A stretch of 64,000 bases of DNA from CADEDV01 sp964412375 (lineage in GTDB: Bacteria > Bacteroidota > Bacteroidia > Chitinophagales > Chitinophagaceae). Shown here in pieces: positions 33,539-42,171 of this stretch (position 1 is its first letter; every line of letters begins with the position of its first letter). Where the stretch lies: NCBI GenBank assembly GCA_964412375.1, contig CAYPOD010000014.1:1-64000 (forward strand), read 5' to 3'. The position numbers and the translations under genes were made by a program. The notes beneath the pieces were generated by a model that worked only from the letters and a program-made list of their open reading frames with translations, was not told the DNA's origin and made no database searches.

Positions 33539-33562
33539 CATTTTCACCGTTTACTTCTTTGG

Positions 33563-34114
33563 TCATTCTGCCCTGATAGTATATTCAAACCTGTTTGCTA
33601 CGGAATTATTTTTCATAGCAACACTGATGATCTTTCCTTTTACATTATTCAGCGTAAAAGTTTTAGATTGTCCATTGTTGTTGTTAGGGAAGACATATGT
33701 TTGAACAGTGGTGGTAACACCCTCCCTTGTATGCGTGCAGATGGAAACACCGGTTTCAGCTCTGCCGTCTGTTTTATTGATCCGGATCGTTACCTGCTGG
33801 TTGAAGGAGGGGTTCGTTACAAATGTACTTTTTGTCTGGCCCATGATGGTACCGCTTTCAGTATCTTCACCAATGTCAAGACGGCGGGGACCAATAGTTC
33901 CAACACCATTTGATGCAATCCAGTTCCAGTATTGTTTGAGCCGGGTCACTTCGGCTTTAAAAGGTATCAGGCTGATATCGGGTTTCCAGGGACCCCATTT
34001 TTCCCAGGTGTTTTCTGCAAGTTTTTTACCCTGGTTACAGTTTGGTGTGTTTTGTGCATTGGCGACAATGGTTATGCCTGTAGCAAAGAGCAGGCTAAAG
34101 ATGATTTTTTTCAT
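33563..34114 (-). CDS. Secreted 183-residue protein A (unrecognised)
   Basis: Signal peptide MKKIIFSLLFATGITIVANA, then about 162 residues. Mature part starts with a Trp-rich segment (NTWEKWGPWKPD, QYWNWIASNG) and ends in a beta-rich region with TFVTNPSFNQQVTIRI, VSICTHTREG and SVANRFEYTIRAE, consistent with a jelly-roll or Ig-like fold. No family recognised. Last gene of a presumed operon: kinase, regulator, C, B, A. Gap to gene B is 27 bases. It has exactly the length of B and C. Confidence 0.75.
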   Translation of the reverse strand: MKKIIFSLLFATGITIVANAQNTPNCNQGKKLAENTWEKWGPWKPDISLIPFKAEVTRLKQYWNWIASNGVGTIGPRRLDIGEDTESGTIMGQTKSTFVTNPSFNQQVTIRINKTDGRAETGVSICTHTREGVTTTVQTYVFPNNNNGQSKTFTLNNVKGKIISVAMKNNSVANRFEYTIRAE

Positions 34115-34141
34115 GATTTTAATGTTTATATGGTTGATAGA

Positions 34142-34693
34142 TCAGGAAACAGTTTTAATAGTTAAAGTGAATTTGCCTTGTTTACTTTCTTTGGGTCCGG
34201 TTATGCCAATAATGATGTTATAGGATGAGCTTGTCGGATTTCTAAACTCAATCTCCCGCTGGTTGGTAACCGGCTTGCCTCTTACCGGCCGGTCTCTTTT
34301 GTAATCTGCTTCGCAGGTAATGCATTGTTTCAGTTCGGGTACTAATGAATAATCTCTGCTGTTTAGCATATACCCATAAAGGCTGACTTCTTCAGTTCCC
34401 TGGCCAGGTGCGGCTTTTATCGTCATTACCGAGCCGGGCGGGAGGGTTGTTCCAAAAAAGACGTGTTTACCCTGGAATTTTTGAAACTGAACGGCGGTGA
34501 AACAGGCATTGGAGCTACTGGAAGCCCAGCTCAGGTCATTTAAAACAATGCCTTTTCCAAAATCACCTTCAGCGATCACTGAATCATTGGAAACCGGAGA
34601 AATGAAGGTCACTTTTTCAGACCAGTTGCTTTGTGAGAAAACCGCTCCTGCAAAAGCAATTGTAAAGAGCGGTAATACTATTGTTTTTTTCAT
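34142..34693 (-). CDS. Secreted 183-residue protein B (unrecognised)
   Basis: Signal peptide MKKTIVLPLFTIAFAGAVFS. The mature part is rich in predicted beta strands (FISPVSNDSVIAEGDFGKG, SVMTIKAAPGQGTEEVSLYG) with a Cys pair in CITCEAD. It ends with YNIIIGITGPKESKQGKFTLTI, in a style similar to the end of protein A (strand, glycine turn, FTL/FEY-TI). A distant common fold with A is possible but not provable by eye. Middle gene of the trio. Confidence 0.75.
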   Translation of the reverse strand: MKKTIVLPLFTIAFAGAVFSQSNWSEKVTFISPVSNDSVIAEGDFGKGIVLNDLSWASSSSNACFTAVQFQKFQGKHVFFGTTLPPGSVMTIKAAPGQGTEEVSLYGYMLNSRDYSLVPELKQCITCEADYKRDRPVRGKPVTNQREIEFRNPTSSSYNIIIGITGPKESKQGKFTLTIKTVS

Positions 34694-34719
34694 GCTGGTA
34701 AATTGTATTGGTAGATTTA

Positions 34720-35271
34720 TTAATCAATTTTGATTGATTCTATGATACGCTTTGTGTTTTCAGCCAGCTTTTTATTACTCTTTTGATAGAGGCTGATCAC
34801 CTGGTACATTTTCTGATCCTTATTGGTGATAGCCATCTGCAAATCCATTTTATTCTTATTCCTGTCGTTTATAGTTGCATGCCTGATATGAAACCTGGCC
34901 CCGTTTATCTGTTGCGTTTCATCTCTCTGATCAGTAATTTCACCTCCGGTTCGCATCCGCATTTCAGATACAGAGCCATTCAATGCTCCTTCAGCAGAAA
35001 AAGTAACATCGTCGGTATATTCAACCATACTGATAGCGAAATACCGGCCCTGTTCTTCATTCGAGAAAGTCTCCATTTTCTTTATAACTTTTTTTACTGC
35101 CGGAGTGAGACTGCTGCTGATATTGACTTCTTTGAAGTCAAACGGAGTTTCTAATGAAATACCCATGGTTCCGGGCTGAATTGTTTTCCATTGTTCGCTT
35201 TTTTCCGGACCGCTGCAGGAAAGAAACAGAAGAATGCCAGATAGCGGCATCAGTAAATAAATGCTTTTCAT
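34720..35271 (-). CDS. 183-residue lipoprotein C (unrecognised)
   Basis: Lipoprotein signal with lipobox in GILLFLSC (Cys near residue 19). The mature part has an alpha/beta look: ISLETPFDFKEVNIS, then FSNEEQGRYFAISMVEYTDDV and a C-terminal helical end (KSNKKLAENTKRIIESIKID). It resembles PsbP/MOG1-type small lipoproteins in layout, but I do not assign it. First of the trio, 103 bases after the response regulator; an operator-like site lies in that gap. Confidence 0.75.
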   Translation of the reverse strand: MKSIYLLMPLSGILLFLSCSGPEKSEQWKTIQPGTMGISLETPFDFKEVNISSSLTPAVKKVIKKMETFSNEEQGRYFAISMVEYTDDVTFSAEGALNGSVSEMRMRTGGEITDQRDETQQINGARFHIRHATINDRNKNKMDLQMAITNKDQKMYQVISLYQKSNKKLAENTKRIIESIKID

Positions 35272-35353
35272 AATGAAATTTTTATGATCAGGAGTGAGTT
35301 AGCTTATGCTGTTCTTTGTATCAGCAATTTCGCAGGAAAATTGAGGAGAGTTG

Positions 35354-35369
35354 TAACACCCAAGTGGGA
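35354..35369. promoter_or_regulatory. Operator-like half-palindrome before the secreted trio
   Basis: TAACACCCAAGTGGGA keeps the full left half (TAACACCC) and 12 of 16 positions of the perfect palindrome at 38177-38192. It lies 83 bases before the start of lipoprotein C, almost the same distance as the other site to the kinase start (77 bases). Confidence 0.55.
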
Positions 35370-35375
35370 TTTTTC

Positions 35376-36017
35376 TCAGTTCCGCCTGTTTTTCAACATG
35401 AGGTTTCGGATGTAAGCAACGGCTTCTATACGATTCTTTACATCGAGTTTGAAATAAGTATTTGTCACATGTCTTTTAACGGTATTCATAGCAATATAGA
35501 GCTGATCGCAGATCTGCTGGTTTGTTTTTCCTTCATAAAGTAATTGCAGTATTTCAAACTCCCTCTCTGTCAACGCCAGTGCAAGATGTGTATTGATCTT
35601 TTCCATGGATAATGCCGGCACATGGTTGTTGGTTTGCTCAAGAAAATTGTTCATAGCTATCTCCAGTGTGGCCAGTAACGTGTTTTTATTGAATGGTTTT
35701 ACAATAAAACCATAAGGTGTTGTTTTTTTTGCCCTGTCTAAAATGGGTTTGTCAGAATAAGAAGTAAGAAAGATAAACGGAAGGGGTGTGTGGTTATTGA
35801 TGTATTCTGCAATTTCTATCCCATCTTTTGCACTTTCAAGATTGATGTCGAGAATAGCAATATCGGGGGTATTGGTTTCTACCTGGTTGATGGCTTCTTC
35901 TGCATCATAAGCAAAACCGGAAACAGTAAATGAACTGTTTTTCAGGTGAAGCGCAATCCCTTCGGCAATCAGCGGCTCATCCTCAACAATCAATAGTCTT
36001 ATTTTCCCGCCGGGCAT
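35376..36017 (-). CDS. LuxR/NarL-type response regulator
   Basis: A 213-residue regulator. Receiver domain: LLIVEDEPLIAEG acidic pocket, phosphoacceptor Asp in IAILDINLESAKDG, T in FLTSYSD, K in FIVKPF. A C-terminal LuxR HTH follows (LTEREFEILQLLYEGKTNQQ, IAMNTVKRHVTNTYFKL). ATG 36017 lies one base after the kinase stop codon; a longer frame reaching into the kinase gene is not needed. Translational coupling with the kinase is expected. Confidence 0.93.
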   Translation of the reverse strand: MPGGKIRLLIVEDEPLIAEGIALHLKNSSFTVSGFAYDAEEAINQVETNTPDIAILDINLESAKDGIEIAEYINNHTPLPFIFLTSYSDKPILDRAKKTTPYGFIVKPFNKNTLLATLEIAMNNFLEQTNNHVPALSMEKINTHLALALTEREFEILQLLYEGKTNQQICDQLYIAMNTVKRHVTNTYFKLDVKNRIEAVAYIRNLMLKNRRN

Positions 36018-36018
36018 A

Positions 36019-38100
36019 TCAGGCTGCTTTGAATTTTGAAATAAGGATTTGTACATCTGTACCCTTTTCATTGTTGATTGTTATAAGGGCATGTAGCTTT
36101 TTGGCAAAAGCGCTGATGATGCGGTAGCCAAATGAATTACCCTTTGACACATCAACATCTTTTGGAATCCCGATTCCATTGTCTCTTACCTGGAGCAATA
36201 GCTTTTCATTGATCTTTTTTAGAACCACTTTGATTTCACCATTGTCATTATTCTTAAAGGCATACTTCAGGGCATTGCTGACAAGTTCATTAATAATCAT
36301 ACCCAGTGGTATCACCGTGTCAGAATGAAGTTTCAGTGCTTCTATATCGCTGGTAAGTGTAATGTTCCCGGCCTGATAAGACTGAAGCAGGTTTCCGGTC
36401 AGCATACTGATATATTGCTGTACATCCACAGATTCTGTGTTTTCACCCTGGTAGAGATTTTGATGGATATAAGCCATACTTTGCACCCGCTGGCTGCCTT
36501 CCAGAAATTTTTCAGCCGTCCTGGCGTCATGACTGGCTTCTGACTGCAGATCGAGAAGACTAGAGATGATCTGCAGATTATTCTTTACTCGATGATGTAT
36601 TTCCCTGTTTAAAATCTCAAGCTCTTCCCGTTGCCTCACAATAATTCTGTTTTTTGATACCTGCCGGTGATACTGGAATGATATGATGAGGGCCGCAAGA
36701 GCTAGTAGCCCCACACCGCCCCAAAGGATGGCCGACCTTTTTTTATCCCGAAGCAAAAGCTCTTGTTTAAGCATATTTTCTGCAGACAGCAGGCTCGTCA
36801 CTTTTTTTTCATTTTCAAGTTCTTTTGCATGCATCTGTTTTTGATTTTCAGCAAATGTGGCCAGCTTTTCCTGGTGAAAAATGATACTGTCTTTTAAAAT
36901 ATTCTGAGAAATCAGGGCTTCATTTTTTTCAGCTTCCCGTAATAGTTCAAGAGCCTTTAGCTTATTGGATGCACTAAGCAAGGAAATTTCTTTATCCTTT
37001 TTATCTGATTCGTATTTTGTTTCGAGTTCTGTAACGAGTTCCCTGTTTGCCAGGTCGGCAAGCTTCACATTTAGGTCGAGAAGTTGATTCGCAGTTTTGA
37101 GTGCATTTTCAAGTTTTCCGGATTTTAGTTCAAGTTTATATATATACTGAAGGTTGGAATATGCGTCGGCAGGTACAGATTTACTGATGAGGCTATCCCT
37201 GTTTTCATAAAGATATTTTAATGCGGTTTCATACTGGCCGGCGGTTTCATATAAAGAAGCAATATGATAATTGGCCAGGGCGGCTCCCTGTAAAAAACTA
37301 TTGGCAAGGTGTATTTTTTTTACATTAGTAAGGAATGATACTTTATCAGCCAGGGAAACATTGCCCCAGTTGATAAACAAAATACTGTGTACGGGATCCT
37401 TCCTGTAGTCCCTTTTCCCGGATTTAATAAAACGCTCATGTTCTTCCAGAACAACTGCAAATTTTGCAGGATCTTTCATTTTAGAATAAAGCGTTCCCAG
37501 GCGGTTAATGATTAATCCATGATCCATCCTGATGCCTTTTTTACTGGTCAGGCTGTAGGCTTTCAGGTAATATTCTTCTGCTTTTTCCAGGTTGTTGTTT
37601 GCCAGAAATATTTCTGCCATACCATCATAAACGTACCAGTTTCCATATGGATACAACCTGTTGTTGTGCTCTTCGGTTTTCCTGTAATAATAAAGCGCAG
37701 AGTCAAACTTTGACAGTATCCTGAAATAATTTGCAATCGAGTAATAGTAGTTCTCAATAACAGAGGATGAAACACTCTTGTCAATATAGGGGAGGGCATT
37801 TCGGATGATGTTCAAAGCCATCTCAGGTTCTTTTTGCATCTGTCTTACTTTGCTGATCAGGGTATATAACTGTACAATACGGTTATTGTCATTTATTTCC
37901 CGGGCATAAGAAAGGGCGGCGCTATAATAATACCCGGCGCTGTCGGGCATGGCCCGCATATGAAACTTTCGGCCAAAGTGCTGTAGCGTATCTGCTTTTT
38001 GCTTTTTATCAGGTAATACATTTACTATATCGGCAATGGATTGTGCCGAACCGTATAGTGCTAGGAGGGTGATTAAAATTGTGGAAAGCAGATTTCTCAT
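36019..38100 (-). CDS. TPR-containing sensor histidine kinase (HisKA_2 type)
   Basis: A 693-residue protein. Signal sequence MRNLLSTILITLLALYGSAQ, periplasmic TPR-like helices (about 30-380), a coiled-coil stretch, one membrane helix (about 455-475, ILWGGVGLLALAALIISF), a HisKA_2 dimer domain with the phospho-His in REIHHRVKNNLQIISSLLDL, then a HATPase with NELVSNALKYAFKN (N box) and VRDNGIGIP (G1). It phosphorylates the regulator encoded next door. The ligand may be a peptide or protein sensed by the TPRs; unknown. Confidence 0.93.
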   Translation of the reverse strand: MRNLLSTILITLLALYGSAQSIADIVNVLPDKKQKADTLQHFGRKFHMRAMPDSAGYYYSAALSYAREINDNNRIVQLYTLISKVRQMQKEPEMALNIIRNALPYIDKSVSSSVIENYYYSIANYFRILSKFDSALYYYRKTEEHNNRLYPYGNWYVYDGMAEIFLANNNLEKAEEYYLKAYSLTSKKGIRMDHGLIINRLGTLYSKMKDPAKFAVVLEEHERFIKSGKRDYRKDPVHSILFINWGNVSLADKVSFLTNVKKIHLANSFLQGAALANYHIASLYETAGQYETALKYLYENRDSLISKSVPADAYSNLQYIYKLELKSGKLENALKTANQLLDLNVKLADLANRELVTELETKYESDKKDKEISLLSASNKLKALELLREAEKNEALISQNILKDSIIFHQEKLATFAENQKQMHAKELENEKKVTSLLSAENMLKQELLLRDKKRSAILWGGVGLLALAALIISFQYHRQVSKNRIIVRQREELEILNREIHHRVKNNLQIISSLLDLQSEASHDARTAEKFLEGSQRVQSMAYIHQNLYQGENTESVDVQQYISMLTGNLLQSYQAGNITLTSDIEALKLHSDTVIPLGMIINELVSNALKYAFKNNDNGEIKVVLKKINEKLLLQVRDNGIGIPKDVDVSKGNSFGYRIISAFAKKLHALITINNEKGTDVQILISKFKAA

Positions 38101-38176
38101 AACTCATTCTCATTCATAAGTTACAATTTTTGGCCGAATTGCTTAATAAAGGTCTTATTTAAAAAGGAGCTTCCTG

Positions 38177-38192
38177 TAACACCCGGGTGTTA
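38177..38192. promoter_or_regulatory. Perfect 16-bp palindrome before the kinase gene
   Basis: TAACACCCGGGTGTTA is a perfect palindrome 77 bases upstream of the kinase start. Its half-site is repeated at 35354 before the secreted trio. It fits a dimeric LuxR-type regulator site, and so autoregulation; inferred only. Confidence 0.6.
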
Positions 38193-38234
38193 TTTGCGGA
38201 ATGCAAAATTGAAGATTCAGCGGACCGGTTTTAA

Positions 38235-38272
38235 AACGAAAGGGCTGTCTCGTTTAAACAGCCCTTTTCGTT
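38235..38272 (-). terminator. Terminator of the M19 dipeptidase gene
   Basis: Stem AACGAAA-GGGCTGT with ACAGCCC-TTTTCGTT (one bulge), followed on the minus strand by a T-rich segment. It starts at the stop codon of the dipeptidase gene. Confidence 0.82.
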
Positions 38273-40626
38273 TATCTCGGTGCCAGTGTCACATTCACCG
38301 GTTTTAATTCAATTCTCACAATTCTTGTATCGCAATTGCAATTATTGTCGGTGCTGATGTCTGCACCGCCTGTGTCGCCGACAACAACCATCAGGGAAAC
38401 AGGTCCGCTGGCGGGGGTCACCACATGTTCATCGCCATCGCAGCCGCCAAACACTTCATTACGGCCACCGCCGGATAATACCCTGTCAAATGTGGAAGTT
38501 GTGGGTGAATTAATACGGGTATATTTCATTCCGGCAGGAGCAGGATCGCCAATGTTGACAGTCCAGGAGCCTCTTACTTCCGAACCATCACCACCGGTTT
38601 CCTTTGCATTGAATGTAACAACAGCCTGCAGGTTGGTGCCATCAGGACTGATCTTTAACGTGATGCTGCCTTTGATTTGAGGGCCATTGCCGCCAAACTC
38701 ATGATCTCCGGCCACCTTCTGAAAAGGGCAGAGGTTGCTGATGGCAGGAATACTGTATGTATAAGTTCCGCCAACCGGTGCATTGCTGATTGTCTTTGAT
38801 GCCGTTTCACATTTTTGCCACATCTGCGCAAAATATTCTGCTGATTTCATCATGTTATTCACCACATCAGTTCCGCCTGCAGAGGTTTTTACATCATAGA
38901 AAAATTCAGGCATCAGGCCATAATGAGAAACGCCGCCTTCCTTAATATAATCCCATTTGCGGCTGCTGCCCACAATACCGCTTTTCGTTTTGATGGGAGA
39001 ATCTCTGAAGAAGCCGGTATAAAAAGACTGGCTTGAGCTTTCTGTTTTGCTTCTCAGGTGTTTGGGTAGTGGTTCAAATCCATTTACATCTGTTCCGATG
39101 CCAACACCTTTTCCACCCATTGCATTCCAAACGGCCCGATAGTTTTGTACAAACTCATCGGGTGTGGCATGTGCAGTGCCCAGGCCAAACATGCCGCCAA
39201 GTTTGGCAAGCCTCCTGACCAGGTAATCAGGAGCGTTTCTTTCATTACCATTATTACCGCGGATTCCATTGTGTCCCATCACCAGCGGATAGCCACCTGT
39301 AATTTTTTCTGCTCTTTCAATCACTGCTGTTTGTGATAATTCAGACATATGATCAATGTCAATGATCATTCCCAGTTTCATCATTTCAGTAATGGCTACA
39401 TCACCAAGGTTGGTGACACCCAAACTGTTTACATGCCCGCCGCCAACAAATTTGTAGGTGTCAAACTCTACTGAAGGGCTCATAATGTTCAGCACTTTTT
39501 CATAGCTGCCGCAGCAACGAACTTTTCCGGGAGGCGGAAAACATTTTATCGCATCATTAAAACATGGTGCAGGAATTTGTCCCAGTCCTTCGAGAAAACC
39601 ACGGAGCCCGAGGATCAGACCATTTTCCATACCTAGCGGGCCGTCGGTCATATTGGCCCGGTATCTTAGTTTCGGGTCTTTGCTGGATGTTACCCGGTAA
39701 TGATAGCCATTGCCATGTTTGTTGGCAAAGTTGAACAGCATACTATACACGGCAGCACCTCCAAAACTGTTGTCAATAAGATGTATGGGAAAAGCGTAGC
39801 GGATACCTTTTGAATAAAGCCTTCTTATTTCTGCTCTAACCGTATTCGCATTTGTCGTCACTCCGGGTTTTCCAAAGTTGCCGATCTTGTCAACTTCCAT
39901 CCCCAAAACAACCGCCAGTTTATTATTACCAACAATTCTTCTTACATCGGCTGCTGAATAGGCAACTTCCATAAAATCTTTGTGACGATTGACAAAAGAG
40001 ACTGTTTCATCAATTTGCACATCGGCAACCGATTTGTCATCATAAGGAGGATCTCCATTGATGATCTCAGCCAACAGCTCGCTGTTTACCGTTAATGCCA
40101 CCATCACTCTCAGCCCGCCTTCATAAGCTCTTTTGATCCATTCCCACCACATCTGCTGGTGAAGAATGGAACTCTGGTGCGGCCAATAGGCCAAATCAGG
40201 ATAACCGGCATGATGATGATCGCCATGCGGATTATCAGATTTAAAAACAAAATCACCATCCAGTGCATAGTTGATGATTCCGGCCCGCAGGTAATCACCA
40301 CAACCGTTATCAACACCCCATCCGCCATGGGTGGAATTGCAATGACCCAACGCATCCCCTGCTGTTTTTGCACGATAAGCAGAGCCATTACAGTCTCTTG
40401 TTCCGGCAGGAATGATGCAACCGATATCCGGTGCACCATGCATAGCTTTGCGGCCAAACCCGAGATAGCTCATTGGATGGGTGTGCATATCCACATAACC
40501 CGTAAGTTCTTTTTGAAGCTTGATCATTCCGGGGTTGACATTTATAAGCGGTTTGAATCTGGTTGTGTCAACCTGAGCTTTCAGAACGGAGCTGATAAGA
40601 AGTACTGAAAAAAAGAGGCATTTCAT
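38272..40626 (-). CDS. Secreted M19-type (membrane dipeptidase-like) metallohydrolase
   Basis: A 784-residue protein with a signal peptide (MKCLFFSVLLISSVLKAQ). Amidohydrolase/M19 metal motifs are present in order: VDMHTHPM (HxH), VLGMEVDKIG (bridging Glu), IDIDHMSE, VMGHNGIRG, and GIGTDVNGFEP. The enzyme part covers about 45-600; typical M19 enzymes are about 400 residues, so there are large insertions (NSTHGGWGVDNGCGDY, SDNPHGDHHHAGYPD) and a C-terminal beta domain (about 640-784). It may cut dipeptides or amides in the periplasm. Substrate unknown. Confidence 0.85.
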   Translation of the reverse strand: MKCLFFSVLLISSVLKAQVDTTRFKPLINVNPGMIKLQKELTGYVDMHTHPMSYLGFGRKAMHGAPDIGCIIPAGTRDCNGSAYRAKTAGDALGHCNSTHGGWGVDNGCGDYLRAGIINYALDGDFVFKSDNPHGDHHHAGYPDLAYWPHQSSILHQQMWWEWIKRAYEGGLRVMVALTVNSELLAEIINGDPPYDDKSVADVQIDETVSFVNRHKDFMEVAYSAADVRRIVGNNKLAVVLGMEVDKIGNFGKPGVTTNANTVRAEIRRLYSKGIRYAFPIHLIDNSFGGAAVYSMLFNFANKHGNGYHYRVTSSKDPKLRYRANMTDGPLGMENGLILGLRGFLEGLGQIPAPCFNDAIKCFPPPGKVRCCGSYEKVLNIMSPSVEFDTYKFVGGGHVNSLGVTNLGDVAITEMMKLGMIIDIDHMSELSQTAVIERAEKITGGYPLVMGHNGIRGNNGNERNAPDYLVRRLAKLGGMFGLGTAHATPDEFVQNYRAVWNAMGGKGVGIGTDVNGFEPLPKHLRSKTESSSQSFYTGFFRDSPIKTKSGIVGSSRKWDYIKEGGVSHYGLMPEFFYDVKTSAGGTDVVNNMMKSAEYFAQMWQKCETASKTISNAPVGGTYTYSIPAISNLCPFQKVAGDHEFGGNGPQIKGSITLKISPDGTNLQAVVTFNAKETGGDGSEVRGSWTVNIGDPAPAGMKYTRINSPTTSTFDRVLSGGGRNEVFGGCDGDEHVVTPASGPVSLMVVVGDTGGADISTDNNCNCDTRIVRIELKPVNVTLAPR

Positions 40627-40628
40627 AT

Positions 40629-40655
40629 AGGAGGTTTTAATTAATTGGTCTCCTA
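40629..40655 (-). promoter_or_regulatory. Hairpin next to the M19 start codon
   Basis: TAGGAG pairs with CTCCTA around a 16-base AT-rich loop. On the minus strand the hairpin sits directly before the ATG. It could affect translation initiation; no functional proof. Confidence 0.3.
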
Positions 40656-40833
40656 ATTTATTTATTCTTTTTTTGATTTTTTAATATGTGGATAAAGAAA
40701 GTCTGGCGTTACAATCATGCTGTTCAACGTGAACGTTCAGCAACAGAAATATTTTACATCGATATTTTCATTCGTTTTTCTTTCATAATATTGTTTGCGG
40801 GTAACTGTATTTCTTTACTTCACCTCTGTTAGT

Positions 40834-41322
40834 ATGCGGATATTTTTTTTGGCTATCTTTTTCTCTTTAACCGGTATATCCCTTGCACAGGATAAAACCC
40901 TTTTGCAAAAACAGCTGATGGAAATCATGCTCGATTTTCCCAATCAGTTCAGGAACCTGAAGCAACCAAAGGACAGCTTTTTCTTAAAATTCAGAATTTC
41001 GGGAACTACAGATGATCCAATAGTCATGGGAGCCGGAAAGGGAACCTATATCAGTGCATTTCTGAGCACTCCCCAAACTGATGAAGAAGCCAAAACTCTT
41101 TTTGAAAAATGGTCGGCTTTGATCAGTTCCATTGATTTTAACGGAGCCGTATTGACGGCAAAAGATTGCAAAAAGGACAAGTATGGTGTATACTGCCGTG
41201 CATGGAAACTGGACAATTCAAAAAACAATATTGACCCCAGGTATGTGGACTTTACAATAGAAATTGATATAATAAAAATAAGGACTGCTTTTGCTGCAGG
41301 TCTCAAAATTGGAAACCTCTGA
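40834..41322 (+). CDS. Small secreted protein (unrecognised)
   Basis: A 162-residue protein with signal peptide MRIFFLAIFFSLTGISLAQ. The mature part contains LMEIMLDFPNQFRNLK, a glycine-turn strand region (FLKFRISGTTDDP) and a helix (EEAKTLFEKWSALISS), with one Cys pair (DCKKDKYGVYC). No family recognised. Start moved to ATG 40834, where the signal peptide begins. A TTTG...TACTTCAC promoter-like pair lies just upstream (about 40796-40825). Three bases separate it from the methyltransferase gene, so they form an operon. Confidence 0.7.
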   Translation: MRIFFLAIFFSLTGISLAQDKTLLQKQLMEIMLDFPNQFRNLKQPKDSFFLKFRISGTTDDPIVMGAGKGTYISAFLSTPQTDEEAKTLFEKWSALISSIDFNGAVLTAKDCKKDKYGVYCRAWKLDNSKNNIDPRYVDFTIEIDIIKIRTAFAAGLKIGNL

Positions 41323-41325
41323 ATT

Positions 41326-42132
41326 ATGACTCACCACGATAACCAAACCTATTTTGACGCTAATAAAGCACTCTGGAACCAGCGAACTGTTGTTCACAGG
41401 GACTCTTCGTTTTATAACCTGGAGGGGTTTAAAAAAGGAGAATCTGTATTAACCCCCATCGAGTTGAAGGAGGTAGGTGATGTAAAAGGAAAATCATTGC
41501 TTCATCTGCAATGTCATTTTGGGATGGATAGTTTGGATTGGGCAAGAAGAGGTGCTAAGGTAACCGGAATTGACCTGAGTGATGAAGCCATCAGGCTGGC
41601 AAAAGAAATAAATGATGAATTGGGTCTTGATGCTACATTCATATGCTGCAATGTACTGGATACTTCCCGGCATGTGCAGGAGCAATTTGATATTGTATTC
41701 ACTTCTTATGGTACCATTGGCTGGTTGCCCGACCTGGAACCCTGGGCTCAAATGATCGCAGAAAGATTAAAGACAGGAGGCGTTTTTTACATTGCGGAGT
41801 TTCATCCCGTGGTCTGGATGTTTGATGATGATTTCACCCATATCAAATACTCCTATGAGAACCGGGAACTGATCGTTACTGAAAACAACGGCACTTATAC
41901 CGACCGTGATGCGGACATTAAAGGAAAAGAATACAGCTGGAACCACAGCATCAGCGAAGTGCTGAATGCCCTGATCGGGGCAGGGTTGAGCATAACATCA
42001 TTCAATGAATTCATGTATTCACCCTATCCATGTTTTAATAATGTGACAGAAACGGCCGATGGGAACTGGCATATCAAAGGCATGGAAGGAAAGATACCAA
42101 TGGTCTATTCAATCAGGGCGGTCAAACAATAG
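41326..42132 (+). CDS. Class I SAM-dependent methyltransferase
   Basis: A 268-residue protein with motif I LLHLQCHFGMDSLDWARRGA (a variant of GxGxG), the acidic GIDLSDEAI, and VFTSYGTIGWLPDLEPW. These match small Methyltransf_11/25 proteins of unknown substrate. Cytoplasmic. It follows a secreted protein gene by three bases, and its own role is not told by context. Confidence 0.87.
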   Translation: MTHHDNQTYFDANKALWNQRTVVHRDSSFYNLEGFKKGESVLTPIELKEVGDVKGKSLLHLQCHFGMDSLDWARRGAKVTGIDLSDEAIRLAKEINDELGLDATFICCNVLDTSRHVQEQFDIVFTSYGTIGWLPDLEPWAQMIAERLKTGGVFYIAEFHPVVWMFDDDFTHIKYSYENRELIVTENNGTYTDRDADIKGKEYSWNHSISEVLNALIGAGLSITSFNEFMYSPYPCFNNVTETADGNWHIKGMEGKIPMVYSIRAVKQ

Positions 42133-42142
42133 TCAATTCCCC

Positions 42143-42150
42143 TATCTTCG
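42143..42150 (+). promoter_or_regulatory. -7-like element TATCTTCG for pyrH
   Basis: Identical to the element before rplM (30657) and 22 bases before ATG 42172. It lies just after the methyltransferase stop. The shared 8-mer suggests a common strong-promoter type for growth genes. Confidence 0.5.
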
Positions 42151-42171
42151 CAGCCAAATAATCTGCTTTGC

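Noticed and set aside
33563..35271. The three 183-residue proteins as tandem duplicates
   Set aside because: Their sequences do not align by eye beyond signal peptides and a loose strand pattern in A and B; equal length alone is weak evidence.
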